Part shown: positions 38,791 to 49,000 of the stretch, in pieces | Layout: each line of letters opens with the position of its first letter | How positions within the stretch are numbered: position 1 is the first letter of the stretch | NCBI RefSeq assembly: GCF_902196135.1 | Contig: NZ_CABIKE010000010.1 | Location: 1-64,000, forward strand | Origin: Helicobacter suis | GTDB lineage: Bacteria > Campylobacterota > Campylobacteria > Campylobacterales > Helicobacteraceae | DNA: 64,000 bases | Direction of reading: 5' to 3' | Notes under the pieces: generated by a model | What the model saw: only the letters and a program-made list of their open reading frames with translations | What the model was told of the DNA's origin: nothing | The model's database searches: none | Position numbers and translations under genes: made by a program

Positions 38791-39567
38791 CTAGCGTCCT
38801 CGTCCTTTGCGTTTTCTAGGCTCTAGCCAATCTGATTGGCTAGAAGAAGTGGCGTTTGGTACTTCTATGCGGTGTTTGTTTTGTTCTAAAAAACTTTCTA
38901 TCCTCTTTTTTTCTATTATCTGTGCTTCTTTAGCCAGTTGGGTTAACTGCTCTGTATTCTCCGTGCGCATAGCCTGCATGTAGGTATCTTTTACTTCTTT
39001 AGTGATTACAAAGGGCATAAGATTGTGTTCTAGCACACTATAAAAGATCAAAGAACGCCCCGTGCGCCCATTCCCATCACTAAAGGGGTGGATGCGCTCA
39101 AATTTAATATGGGCATCCATGATAATAGCTAGCTTCTGATCATCGCTCTGTGCACGATCTAGTTGGTAAGCAAGATTATCACACCAGTCTTTGAGTGTTG
39201 TGGGGACTCTATAAGGTTTTTCTGTTTCAAAGTCTGCACCTAATACGACATTTTGAATGGTCTTAAACTTTCCGTGGTTGTCAATGAGATGTTGCATGAG
39301 AATAGCATGGATTTTTTTGATAAACTCATTGTCTATATGTGTTTTACTCTCTAAATTTGTGAGCAAAAAAGGCATAAGTTGCTGGTAGTTTTTAACCTCA
39401 TAGTATTCTCTCTCATTCATTGCCCTAGGGATAAAACCCTCCACTAAAATACTTGCTGTTTCATTCTGTGTGAGAGAATTACCTTCAATGGCTGTGCTGT
39501 GGTGTGCCATTCTAATGGTAAGATCGAGTAAATATTCTGCGTTGGTAAGAAGTTGTTGGTAGTCCAT
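38791..39567 (-). CDS. fic: Fic-domain protein with N-terminal inhibitory helix and basic tail
   Basis: A 258-aa Fic protein with the full catalytic motif HPFSDGNGRTGR (residues 160-171, catalytic H160). The N-terminal helix motif STAIEGN (S24, E28, G29) fits the class II (S/T)xxxE(G/N) autoinhibitory signature. Fic enzymes typically AMPylate Ser, Thr or Tyr in targets. Related Fic toxins on conjugative plasmids (Bartonella VbhT) act on recipient topoisomerases. The protein ends SDWLEPRKRKGRGR, with a WLEP resembling the PWLE motif and a basic tail, so delivery by the T4SS is plausible. It is downstream of the AbiE pair and upstream sequence carries a TTAAAC repeat. Confidence 0.88.
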   Translation of the reverse strand: MDYQQLLTNAEYLLDLTIRMAHHSTAIEGNSLTQNETASILVEGFIPRAMNEREYYEVKNYQQLMPFLLTNLESKTHIDNEFIKKIHAILMQHLIDNHGKFKTIQNVVLGADFETEKPYRVPTTLKDWCDNLAYQLDRAQSDDQKLAIIMDAHIKFERIHPFSDGNGRTGRSLIFYSVLEHNLMPFVITKEVKDTYMQAMRTENTEQLTQLAKEAQIIEKKRIESFLEQNKHRIEVPNATSSSQSDWLEPRKRKGRGR

Positions 39568-39680
39568 TTATAGCCTTTTGTTGTGTCTGTTGTACATAAA
39601 ATCCATTATAAAATATATTAATATTTTTCAATATTTTAAAATATTTAAAATATTTTATAACATTTAAGACTTTTAAACAT

Positions 39681-39704
39681 TTAAACTTAAACTTAAACTT
39701 AAAT
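39681..39704. repeat. TTAAAC hexamer tandem repeat (about 3.8 copies)
   Basis: TTAAAC three times followed by TTAAAT, inside the AT-rich 176-nt gap between the nucleotidyltransferase stop and the fic start. It is about 115-135 nt upstream of fic, in its likely promoter region, and could vary in copy number. Confidence 0.7.
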
Positions 39705-39743
39705 AATATATTATTTATTGTAAAATATATTTTACAATGCTGA

Positions 39744-40499
39744 TCACCTGTGCCTGCGTTTAGAGGGTGTGGGGGGTTCTGGATGCTGTGGTGTAGCAAT
39801 GGACTGGGAATGTTTATTATGCAAATCTATTGCCATTGCATTAAGCTCTAAAACAATTATTTCTGTATCCATAATCTTGTTTAAAATGGAGTCGTTTTTT
39901 GCATTATTCTCGTATAGGCTGACTAATTCATCTGGGTTTTTGCTAAACTCCATCAAACGCCTAGCAAAATCAGGCGTGAAATGTTCAGCATAGTTTTTAG
40001 CTAGAAAATGCAAATCAAATAGGTCTCTAGCCTTAACCCTTGTGTTTTTTCCATCAAAGGTGGCGCGCAACTTGTTATCAATCAGACATTTGATAGATGC
40101 GATTCGCATCCCATCAATAAGATTAACTTCGCTCTCAGGTGGAGCATTCCTGTAAGAAACCTCCACTACCAGCTGTCTAGTTTCTTGAGCATCTTGAGTG
40201 TGGTAACTCACCACATAACGCCCTGCGGTGTCTGTGTCCTTTTTAGTGTAGATTTCATTTAGAATGATTCCATCAGGAATGGCAGACTTAAGCCTGCCTA
40301 CCAGATTTATCTTTTTATGGCAATCAAAATCTAAGTCTTCAGAAAAGCGATTCAAGCCATAGCCCAAATATAGGGCTGTCCCGCCCTTCAAAATCATTGG
40401 CGTGTCAGCAAGCTTCCTTAAAATGCTCACCATCAACTTTTTATGATGGGTTTCCTCTGGTGTTAATTCTATTCCGCTATGGGGTTTCTTGCCATCCAT
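39744..40499 (-). CDS. AbiEii-type nucleotidyltransferase toxin with basic tail
   Basis: A 251-aa protein of the AbiEii/MenA nucleotidyltransferase family: PMILKGGTALYLGYGLNRFS followed by EDLDFD (about 36-62), then VEVSYRN and RDLFDLHFLAKNY. Family toxins block growth by adding nucleotides to tRNA or other targets. The start overlaps the upstream antitoxin-like gene by 31 nt. After about residue 230 the body gives way to a Pro/Ser-rich stretch ending PTPSKRRHR, an unusual addition that resembles the basic tails elsewhere in this element. Confidence 0.8.
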   Translation of the reverse strand: MDGKKPHSGIELTPEETHHKKLMVSILRKLADTPMILKGGTALYLGYGLNRFSEDLDFDCHKKINLVGRLKSAIPDGIILNEIYTKKDTDTAGRYVVSYHTQDAQETRQLVVEVSYRNAPPESEVNLIDGMRIASIKCLIDNKLRATFDGKNTRVKARDLFDLHFLAKNYAEHFTPDFARRLMEFSKNPDELVSLYENNAKNDSILNKIMDTEIIVLELNAMAIDLHNKHSQSIATPQHPEPPTPSKRRHR

Positions 40500-40936
40500 G
40501 CCTTTAATATCTCTTTTTCTTTAGGATTTAGTTCAGGTTGCATGGCTTCTAATAGAGTATACACTCTTTGTTTGTCTTCAATGGTGGGAAACCACTCATC
40601 CAACATAATCTCCCCCAATATTCCTGATTGCAGGACAGAAGTATAAAGATAATCCACACACGCCCTAGGGTGATCAGCAATATAGATAGGTGCATTTTCA
40701 GGGTAGTAACCCATATCATTCAAGCGTTTAGTGCCATCAATTACACCTAAATCATCTAGTAGATGATTAGTGTTATATTTTTGGTTTTTGCCATAGATAT
40801 AAATATCCATAGGGAAGGCATTCTCTCTGAGCGAACTTGAGCTGTGCCAATCACCTGTTAATTCAGGGCAATAGATATTCAAAGCCACAATACCACTTAC
40901 ATACACCTCTTTAGATGTGGGTGGAATATGCAACAT
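40469..40936 (-). CDS. AbiEi-like antitoxin partner
   Basis: A 155-aa protein (VYVSGIVALNIYCPELTGDW near the start, then NTNHLLDDLGVIDGT and YIADHPRACVDYLY) of the kind regularly found just upstream of AbiEii nucleotidyltransferases. It overlaps the toxin gene by 31 nt, so expression is coupled. GAAGGAGAT precedes the ATG. It lacks the winged-helix start of classical AbiEi and lacks a basic C-terminal tail (it ends RNPIAE). Its antitoxin role is inferred from position. Confidence 0.6.
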   Translation of the reverse strand: MLHIPPTSKEVYVSGIVALNIYCPELTGDWHSSSSLRENAFPMDIYIYGKNQKYNTNHLLDDLGVIDGTKRLNDMGYYPENAPIYIADHPRACVDYLYTSVLQSGILGEIMLDEWFPTIEDKQRVYTLLEAMQPELNPKEKEILKAWMARNPIAE

Positions 40937-40981
40937 ACGATCTCCTTCATATTCACTTTTCCCCCATTATACCCTTTCTCT

Positions 40982-43039
40982 TTATTTCCCCCTCCACTCC
41001 TCAATAAAACTACTACACACCTGCATATTACTCTTGTAATCTTTAGGCAACTTCACATTGTATTTTTTAGACAAGCTTTCAGCAAAGGCAATTTGCTTTG
41101 TAGTAGCGGGTTTATTTGCAGGAGCACCATTGCCTAGATAACCCCCTTCTTGTTTAGCCTTTTCTCTGATCTCTTTGTGTTTAGGGATGAATTTGTCTAA
41201 GAAGGCCTTAGCCACTCTATCATCTTGAGCATAGCCAGCAAACTCACTGGGTAACTCCATATCCAAATCCCTTAAAATATCCTGCACATATTTAATCTGG
41301 CTTTCTTTAGGAGCTCTAGGTGGATAGGGCTCTCTTGGGGTTTTGTTTGGCATCTTAGGGCATTTCTTAGCAATCATTTGCATATACTCCACATAGCTAC
41401 ACTCCTCTCTAGCAATCTTGTCTAAAAGCTCTTCTATCAAGGCAGTAAATTGGGTATCTACAATCCAACTATAAGGGCTCTTTTCAAAAATACTAATAAC
41501 CTTTTGCCCCTTATGGGTAGCATTCACAACGCGTTTTTTATCTGGTGTGATGTAGATGTATTCTCTACTGAGGAGCTTGGGCAAGTAACTTGCATAGGTG
41601 CTGGGTCTACCTATGCCATTTTTTTCTAAGACTTCTATGAAGCTTGCTTCTGCGTAGGCACTCTTAGCATGTTTATGGATTTTAGCCATCTCTAAAGCTA
41701 TAAGACTAACTACGCTCTCTACTTTTAAGTCCAAATGCGCATTCTGCTCATTCTCTGCTTGCTCTGCACCTTTTGTTTGCTCTGTGCGTTTAAACATGGC
41801 TAAATACCCCGCCTCTTGCAAAGAGCGCACACTGCACTTAAAAAAGCCATCTTTGACTTTGAAAAGCAAGTCTTGCTTGGTATAGATAGCTACTTTGCCC
41901 TGACTCTCTAGTGTCCTTTGGAAAATCAAAGTGTAGAGGGCTTGCTCTTGGCTAGATGTGATGCCTGCTTGGGCTAAAACATTCTCTGTGTCTTCAAATT
42001 TGTGGCAATGGGTAATTCTAATGGCTTCATGTGCCTCTGCTTGGCTATTTTTTGCCTTGTAACTCCTGCGCTCATAAAAATTTGGATAAATAGACTTATA
42101 AAAGCTTTCTGCTTTCTCTAAAAACTCTTGGCTAAGTGTCTCTGCATCGGTTCTAATGTAGGTGATTAAGCCTGCTTCAAAGAGCTTTTGAGCGCACTCT
42201 TGGACTTGTTGGGTGCTCAAACCTAACTGGCTACTGCCTGCCTTTAAAAGGCTAGAGGTGATGAAGGGCTTGGAGGGTGGGCTTGAGGTTGTAGAATGCT
42301 GGACATCTAACACTAAAGCCACTTTGCACTCTTTAAGAGGTGCAAGCACTGCTAAGGCTTGCTCTTGGCTTTCAAACTTGATTTCCTTACCCTCACTATC
42401 ACAATGCCTCAAGATGACCTCTTTATTGTGCGCATCATAGATTTTAGCCTGCATTTGGTAGCTCACCCTCTGGCTCTCTGGCAGGGCTTTAAAAGCCTCT
42501 ATCTCTTTGTCTCTATCTACAATGAGTTTCAAACAAGGGGTTTGCACCCTGCCTGCACTATTGCCCTTTCTTTGTTGCAAACAATCCCCTAAATAGGGAG
42601 AGAGTGTGAAACCAATATAATAATCGCTCACACTCCTAGCTAAAAAGCTCTCATAATAATTGAAGTTTGTGTTTTTAAACAATAAGGCACTTTGTAAGCC
42701 CTTATTAATCCCACTCTCTGTAATCTCGTGAAACTGGGCTCTAAACACCTCTTTGGCCACATTTTTGATCTTCTCATAGAACATGTAGCCAATGGCATAA
42801 CCCTCTCTATCTGGGTCTGTGGCAATACAAACTTTCTTGTTTTTGCATTGCTCAATCATCGCATAAATCTGTTGTTTCTTATCTGCTTTGTAGGCAAACT
42901 TAGGCGTAAAGTTTTCTCCCTCAATGCCCTCAAGCTCCATAAAATGCCCTATGGTGGCTAGGACTTTAGCTCCTGTGATGCTGGCAATCTTTTTGATTTT
43001 ATTGGGGGATTCAATGATGATGATGTCTGGCTTTTGCAT
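40982..43039 (-). CDS. topA: Type IA DNA topoisomerase of the conjugative element
   Basis: A 685-aa topoisomerase with TOPRIM acid E10 (IIIIES) and DPDRE (residues 75-79), the conserved GRVQTPCL segment and the active-site tyrosine in LITYIRTD near residue 294. Zinc fingers usual in chromosomal TopA are absent. The C-terminus instead has two copies of a small helical motif (ESQIKYVQDILRDLDMELP and TKQIAFAESLSKKYNVKLP). It probably relaxes or decatenates transferred DNA, as TraE/TopB-like enzymes of plasmids do. It ends EEWRGK. AAAGGA precedes the ATG, and it follows the giant gene by 37 nt. Confidence 0.9.
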   Translation of the reverse strand: MQKPDIIIIESPNKIKKIASITGAKVLATIGHFMELEGIEGENFTPKFAYKADKKQQIYAMIEQCKNKKVCIATDPDREGYAIGYMFYEKIKNVAKEVFRAQFHEITESGINKGLQSALLFKNTNFNYYESFLARSVSDYYIGFTLSPYLGDCLQQRKGNSAGRVQTPCLKLIVDRDKEIEAFKALPESQRVSYQMQAKIYDAHNKEVILRHCDSEGKEIKFESQEQALAVLAPLKECKVALVLDVQHSTTSSPPSKPFITSSLLKAGSSQLGLSTQQVQECAQKLFEAGLITYIRTDAETLSQEFLEKAESFYKSIYPNFYERRSYKAKNSQAEAHEAIRITHCHKFEDTENVLAQAGITSSQEQALYTLIFQRTLESQGKVAIYTKQDLLFKVKDGFFKCSVRSLQEAGYLAMFKRTEQTKGAEQAENEQNAHLDLKVESVVSLIALEMAKIHKHAKSAYAEASFIEVLEKNGIGRPSTYASYLPKLLSREYIYITPDKKRVVNATHKGQKVISIFEKSPYSWIVDTQFTALIEELLDKIAREECSYVEYMQMIAKKCPKMPNKTPREPYPPRAPKESQIKYVQDILRDLDMELPSEFAGYAQDDRVAKAFLDKFIPKHKEIREKAKQEGGYLGNGAPANKPATTKQIAFAESLSKKYNVKLPKDYKSNMQVCSSFIEEWRGK

Positions 43040-43076
43040 GGTTATCCTTTTCCTTGAAGGTCTCTAGGGTATTGGC

Positions 43077-46000
43077 TCATCTTCTGCCTTTTGATTTTTT
43101 CTTGTGTTCTTGTTGCTCTAAGCCTTCACACTGCCTGCTCTCATTAAGACAAACTAAAGCCTCCTTCCCTTCTTCAATACAGCGTTTGAAATCCTTAAGA
43201 AGTTCTTTCATCATGCCTCCGCCTACTTCAGGAGCATTGTAGGTTGCAAAAAGTTTAGGCTCTGCAATCTCAAACATCAACTTGGCTAATTTCTCTGTTT
43301 TAGCTTGGTTGAGGGAATTTTGTTCATAGCCTAGTAAGAGATTGTCTCGTTCCTGCTTGTAGTTTTCTTGGCGTTGTTTTGCCTGCTCTAAGATTTGTGT
43401 TATTCTATTTTGCTCTGCATCAGAAGGGGTAGTAACGGCATGCCAGCTCGCATTATCAGAGTATTTTGGTCTAAAGGTGCTAATGTAGGTTGGGTCTTCT
43501 TTAGTGCGCTCTATTTCTGTGAGGATAGCTTCATGATCAAGTCTCAAAGATTTTAAATAACAGATTCGTGGATAGGCATTTTTGAGTTTTTCTTCGTCAT
43601 GGGATACCTCTGCAAATCTCACATGTTCTTTTAGGGCTTTTTCCTGTTGCTTTTGTTCTAAATTAAGCCGTGTGCACTCTTGCTCCAAGTGTTTTAACTC
43701 TTGTGGCAGGATTTCCTCTTGGCCTTCTTCTGCTCTTTTTATGCGAAATTCTATAGAACTACATTGACGCCAAAGCTCCCAATATGCCTGTTGGTGTTCT
43801 AATGCCTTTTGCATCCACGACTCATAAAGTGGCTCTTCTATTGCTAATTCAGCTCTCAAACGCGCCTCCTCCTCTATCAAAAAGGCATTCATAGCTTTGA
43901 TTTCTTCTAAATAGACATCTCTTTGTGTGGCGGGTTCTTGTGTTAGATGCTCTTGGGAGTTTATATTAGTCTCTCCACTTGTTAGAGTGCTCTCTTTACT
44001 TTCTGGCTTCTCTTGGGTGTCGTGTGGTGTAATATTGTCTGTTGTTGTGTTTTCTGTTGTTGTATGTTCTTGTGTGGTGTTGTCTTGTATGGCATTGTAT
44101 GTTGCTGTAATTTCTTGTGTATCCTGTTGCATTGTTTTTCTATCAAACTTCTCAGCCCTAGCTACAAACCCACTTTTATAATTCCTATCTGCACTGCATT
44201 TAGCAATTTCTTTTAAGAGCTCTTGATGATCCTCTTTGAGGGCTTGTAGATAGATTAATTTAGGGTATTCTCCTGTCTTTTCTAGCAATGTCTCTAAGCT
44301 TTTAATCTCTTGTTGTGCTGTTTTCAAGTGTTCTTGCTCTCTTTGAACTTCTTTTTCTAATCTCTCTAAGCTATGGTTACACTTGCGCAAGAAACTTTTA
44401 AACTCTATGTCTTTGAAACTCCCTGTATCTAGTAGACTTTGTTTGTCTTTGCTGTAGCTTAGATTATCTGGCTGGATATAGCAATGAGGATTATCAGGAT
44501 GGCAGATATAAAACGCTAGCTTGTTTAAATAGCACATGACCTTAAAGCGCAAGCCTCTATAGCCCATCACATCTATCTCTGTGCCTTCATTCTCTAGGGC
44601 ATTTTGCACCAGAGATTTAAAAAGGGTTTCTATACGCTCTAGATTCTGTTTGCTTGACTCATCAGATTTTAAGAGATGAAAGACTTGTTTCTGGCTTGCC
44701 TCCTCATAAAGCTCAATCTTTACAGACTCTTTTCTAGACTCTCTAAGTTCTAAAAGAGTGTTTAGAATATCTAGTTGTTCCTGTGTGTGCTGCAATATGC
44801 TTTTATGCCTTGATAAACTCTCTTGTTTGAAGTGCTGTTCTTTTAAAAAAGCCTTATAGAGATTTTCCTCTCTCTTTAGTGTTTGTCTAAGTTTTACCTC
44901 TTGCACAATCAAGGGATTACCTGTTGCTAAAGCCTTCATCTGCCCAGCATCTGCACTGCCCATACTGATGTCTTCTAACTCTCTAATGCCTAATTTATGG
45001 GCATTTCTAAATTGCTCTAAACTTTTGCTCTTGCTCTCTATGATTTGCCACATCCTACTATCATAGGTTTGCTCTGTGGCGTATCTAAAGAGTTTGATAG
45101 TAAAGTGTTCAGGCTCTCTTTCAAAGAGCACATTACCTTGTCTAATCAAGCGCCCTTCCATTTGTAAGAGCTCATCAGGCCTCCAAGGACAATCTAAAAA
45201 ATGCCCTGCTACTAGGCGCTCTTGCACATTTGTGCCCACCCCCATCTTAGCAGGACTACCCAGCAACACCCGCACTTCTCCAGCATTAACTTTTTTAAAG
45301 AGTTCTTGTTTTTGTAGCTCACTCTTGGCATCATGGATAAAGGCAATTTCAGATTGGGGAATGCCAAGATTAACTAGCTTTCTTAACACATCGCTATACA
45401 CATCAAAGCGCGCATTTCTAGCTACTTCTGTATCCAAATCTAGGGCTTTAGATTTTTGTTCCTCTAATGCACTCTCTAATTCCTGCTGGCTAGGAAGTGT
45501 GATTTGTCCCTGCTCATTATATTCTGTCAAACTCTCTAAAAGTTCTTGCACACTATCTTGAATATTCTCTTGAATATTCTCTTGGCTATTTTGCATATCT
45601 TTTTGCCCATTCTCTTGGGCACTGCCCTCTAATAACACCCTTTGGCTATGCACCTTAGGAGTGGAAAGACCAATAAAAACTAATTGCGTGCCCTTATCTT
45701 TGCTACTCTCTTTGTATTGCTCATAGATTTGTTCAGCCATAGCTGCACTCTTAGAGTATGCATCTTGCACCTTTGCATTTGGATCAATCAAACGATAATC
45801 TAGTGCGGCTTTTCTAGCATCTGTGGTACACGCTAAAACATTATCCTCTCCCTTTTCTGCTCTTTTGCCCTTGCACTTCTCCATGCGATCTACAATGCTG
45901 CCTTCATTAAATTTTCCATTCTCATCTTGCACCCCAATAAAGCGCGCCACATCCTCACTTCTTGGCACAACAATATTAATAGGCTTGCCCCCCTCTATGG

Positions 46001-49000
46001 GTGGTATAAAGTGGGGGTTAAGCTTTTGGATGTCTATATTGCTAATGACATCAGCAAAACTCCTATAGAGCGTGCTCAACTCTTGCACATTGTTAAATTT
46101 AGAAAAACGGCTCACCACCTTATAGTTCTGTGCGCTGCTATCTAGTTCTAAATCTGCTTGGATTTGCCCAAAGGTCTGTGCCCAGTCATCAAAGTTATCA
46201 ACGCCTTTAGTTTTAAGTTCTTCTGGCTGTAAATACCTTTGTAAATGATAAAGCTCAGCAATGCTATTAGCAATGGGTGTGCCGGTCAAAAACATAATCT
46301 TAGCCCCCTTGCTGTGTAGGTATTGGGTCTTGACAAAGAGATCGGTGGCGCGTTTAGAGCCCTGTTTGTTGCCTAGTCCTGCCACGCCTTGCATATTAGT
46401 GCTAAAGCCCAAATTCTTAAACAAATGGGCTTCATCTACAATCAAATTGTCAATGCCCATCTGGCTAATATCTATTCTAGATTTATTTTGTGCTAACAAC
46501 TTAGAATACCTAGCCCCTATGCGCTTGATAGCCTGTTCCTCAGCGCGCACACTCATCACGGCTGATTTATCCAATAAACCTTTCTGCACTAGATTTCTGA
46601 GTGCTTTATTATCACTACGCAACTCATCCTCCTCCTCAGCCCACATATCCATAATGACCTGCTCAGGATTGGCTAAGAACTCTAACTGGCTATGAGCAAT
46701 GATCACGGCATCATAATTATTATTGGCAATTTGGTTATAGAGTTGCTCGCGGTTTTTAGGATTAAAATCCTCACCTTCTACCACTAAGAGATTAGCATTA
46801 GGATAGGCTCTATAAAATTCTTGTGCCCATTGTTTTGTGAGATGATTAGGCACAGCAATTAGACTTTTATTGATTAACCCCATACGCTTTTGTTCCATGC
46901 AGCTTGCAATAGCTACTAAGGTCTTGCCTGCGCCCACTTGGTGATCTAAGCAAACTACCCTTTCTTGGATGGCTCTAAAGATAGCATTCTTTTGGTGTGA
47001 TCTAAGATCAATGTTTAAATTAAAACCCTCCAAGTGCACATGCGATCCCTCATAGTTCTTGAGCACATCGGTATTAAAGGTCTCATTATAGATTTGCTCT
47101 AAATGTGTGCGCCGCTCATAATCACTATAAATCCACTCCTTGAAAGCCTCTTGTACTTGCATGGCTTTTTCTTGAGCTAGGGTGGTTTGTTCCTCATCTA
47201 TCACCATGACAGGCTTGCCATTTGCATCTGTTTTATCAGAATCAGGGTATTTAATCTCAAGAGGGCTATTGTTTAGCACGCACTCTAATAAATGCGCCCC
47301 ACTCATTTTCATTCTATTAGCATTATTTTTATCTCTAATGCCTAAGAAGTCTAATTCTTCTGTGTTATTCACATGAAAGCCCCTAGAATTTTTAGCCGTA
47401 CAAAGGCACTTTTCTACATACTCTTGATAAAAAACCCCCTCTTTACCTGATTGTTTGTAATTCTCTCTGACTTGCTCTAAAAGAAATTGTTCGTAATATT
47501 TAGGTGGAATCCAAGGCGTGCCTAGATGCAGGGCTATATCTATAGCCTTAATGTCTGCTGGAATAACTGCCTCTAGGGCTTTTAAATTTTCTACTAAGTC
47601 CTCTCTGCCTGCTTGTATAGCTTGCTGCACTTCTTGTAGTTTTTGTTTGACATTGCCACTTAAATAATCACTAGCCAAGACATAGCTAGGACTCTCTGTG
47701 TGGTTTTTAAAAATGAGTTTTTGCTCTAAGAGCTCTGAGAGGGTTGTTTCTATGTCTTGAGTTGTGAAATATTTAGCCATGAAGGCTAAATCTAACCCCC
47801 CTGTCTCACTCACGCTAGCTATTAAAGCTTCTTTAGCATTACTAATCACAAATTCTTTTTTAGGGCTTAGGGTGCGCTTGTTAAAAATATCGGCCTTTTT
47901 AGCACTAGGCTTTTTAACAGCCAAACCTTGTATTTGAGCCTGAGCTTTATTAATGCCCTTATCAAACTCTCTTTCTAAGCCCAAGACCTTAAAACCATGC
48001 AGGTCCTCCTTAATATCTTTGCGGTTTTTATTTTCATTCAAATAGCCAAAGACCTTAACAAAGCCCTCATAAAGACCATTAAGCTTGGTGCGTTTTGTCT
48101 CTAACTCTACATCTGTGCTTAAAGGGTTGAGCTCTGCTTTGAGCAAATCATTAAGCGCGTCTCTTAGAGGGATAAAGGCTTGGATACGCTTTTTTTGCAT
48201 GTTTGTTTTAATTTTAGGCGCGTGCTCTAAAATAATATTTGTGGTGTTTGATTCATAATCTATTTCTTTTGATCTGAGTTTATAAATCTCTCCTTCAAAC
48301 TCTATAAAATTACCTGCCTCTATACTTTGATAGCTTTGGGCATATTGGGTAAATTTATGGTGTGAACGATTCAAAATCAAGAGCTCTTGAGGGTATTCTG
48401 TTTTTCTATACTGGTAGATATCTTGGGGAAAAGTTTTTATGATAGAAGAGATAGCCTCTTTTAAATTTAAGGAAGATTTGGGGGTGTTAGTAAGCTGAGG
48501 GCGTTGTAAGACTTGTAACTCTAAATTGCCCAGCACATGTTCAGGGTGGTTTTTAAAATAGGCATTGATCCTAAAGCTTTGCAAATTTTTATGTTCTACT
48601 AAAAAGTTATCAATAGCTTGCATCTGTTCAGGTGTATAACCATAAGGCTGATCACTCATGCTAAGGCTAGGCTCAAACTTTAAGGCCTTAGCCACCACAT
48701 CTATAATATTTTTTCTATCAGCAAAGGGTTTTGTTTCAAAGCCTGTTGCGTCATAAAAAGGCACACTCTCTAAAAATTCTTGGTGGAGCTTTATATCTTG
48801 TCCCTTTTTAAAAAACACTAAGTCTGTAGTAACTTCAGTGCCTGTGCCTTTAAACACATTATTAGGCAATCTAATTGCGCCTAAAAAGCTAGCTTGTTTG
48901 GCGATGTGCTCACGCATAGTGATATCTTTTGCATCTAAGAAGGAACTAGAAATGACAAAGGCTAGAATGCCATCTTCTTTTAAGTGCTTGAGAGCTTTAC

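Noticed and set aside
39512-39799. 95-codon minus-strand frame with repeated Lys-Phe
   Set aside because: It is produced by the TTAAAC hexamer repeat and overlaps real genes on both sides.
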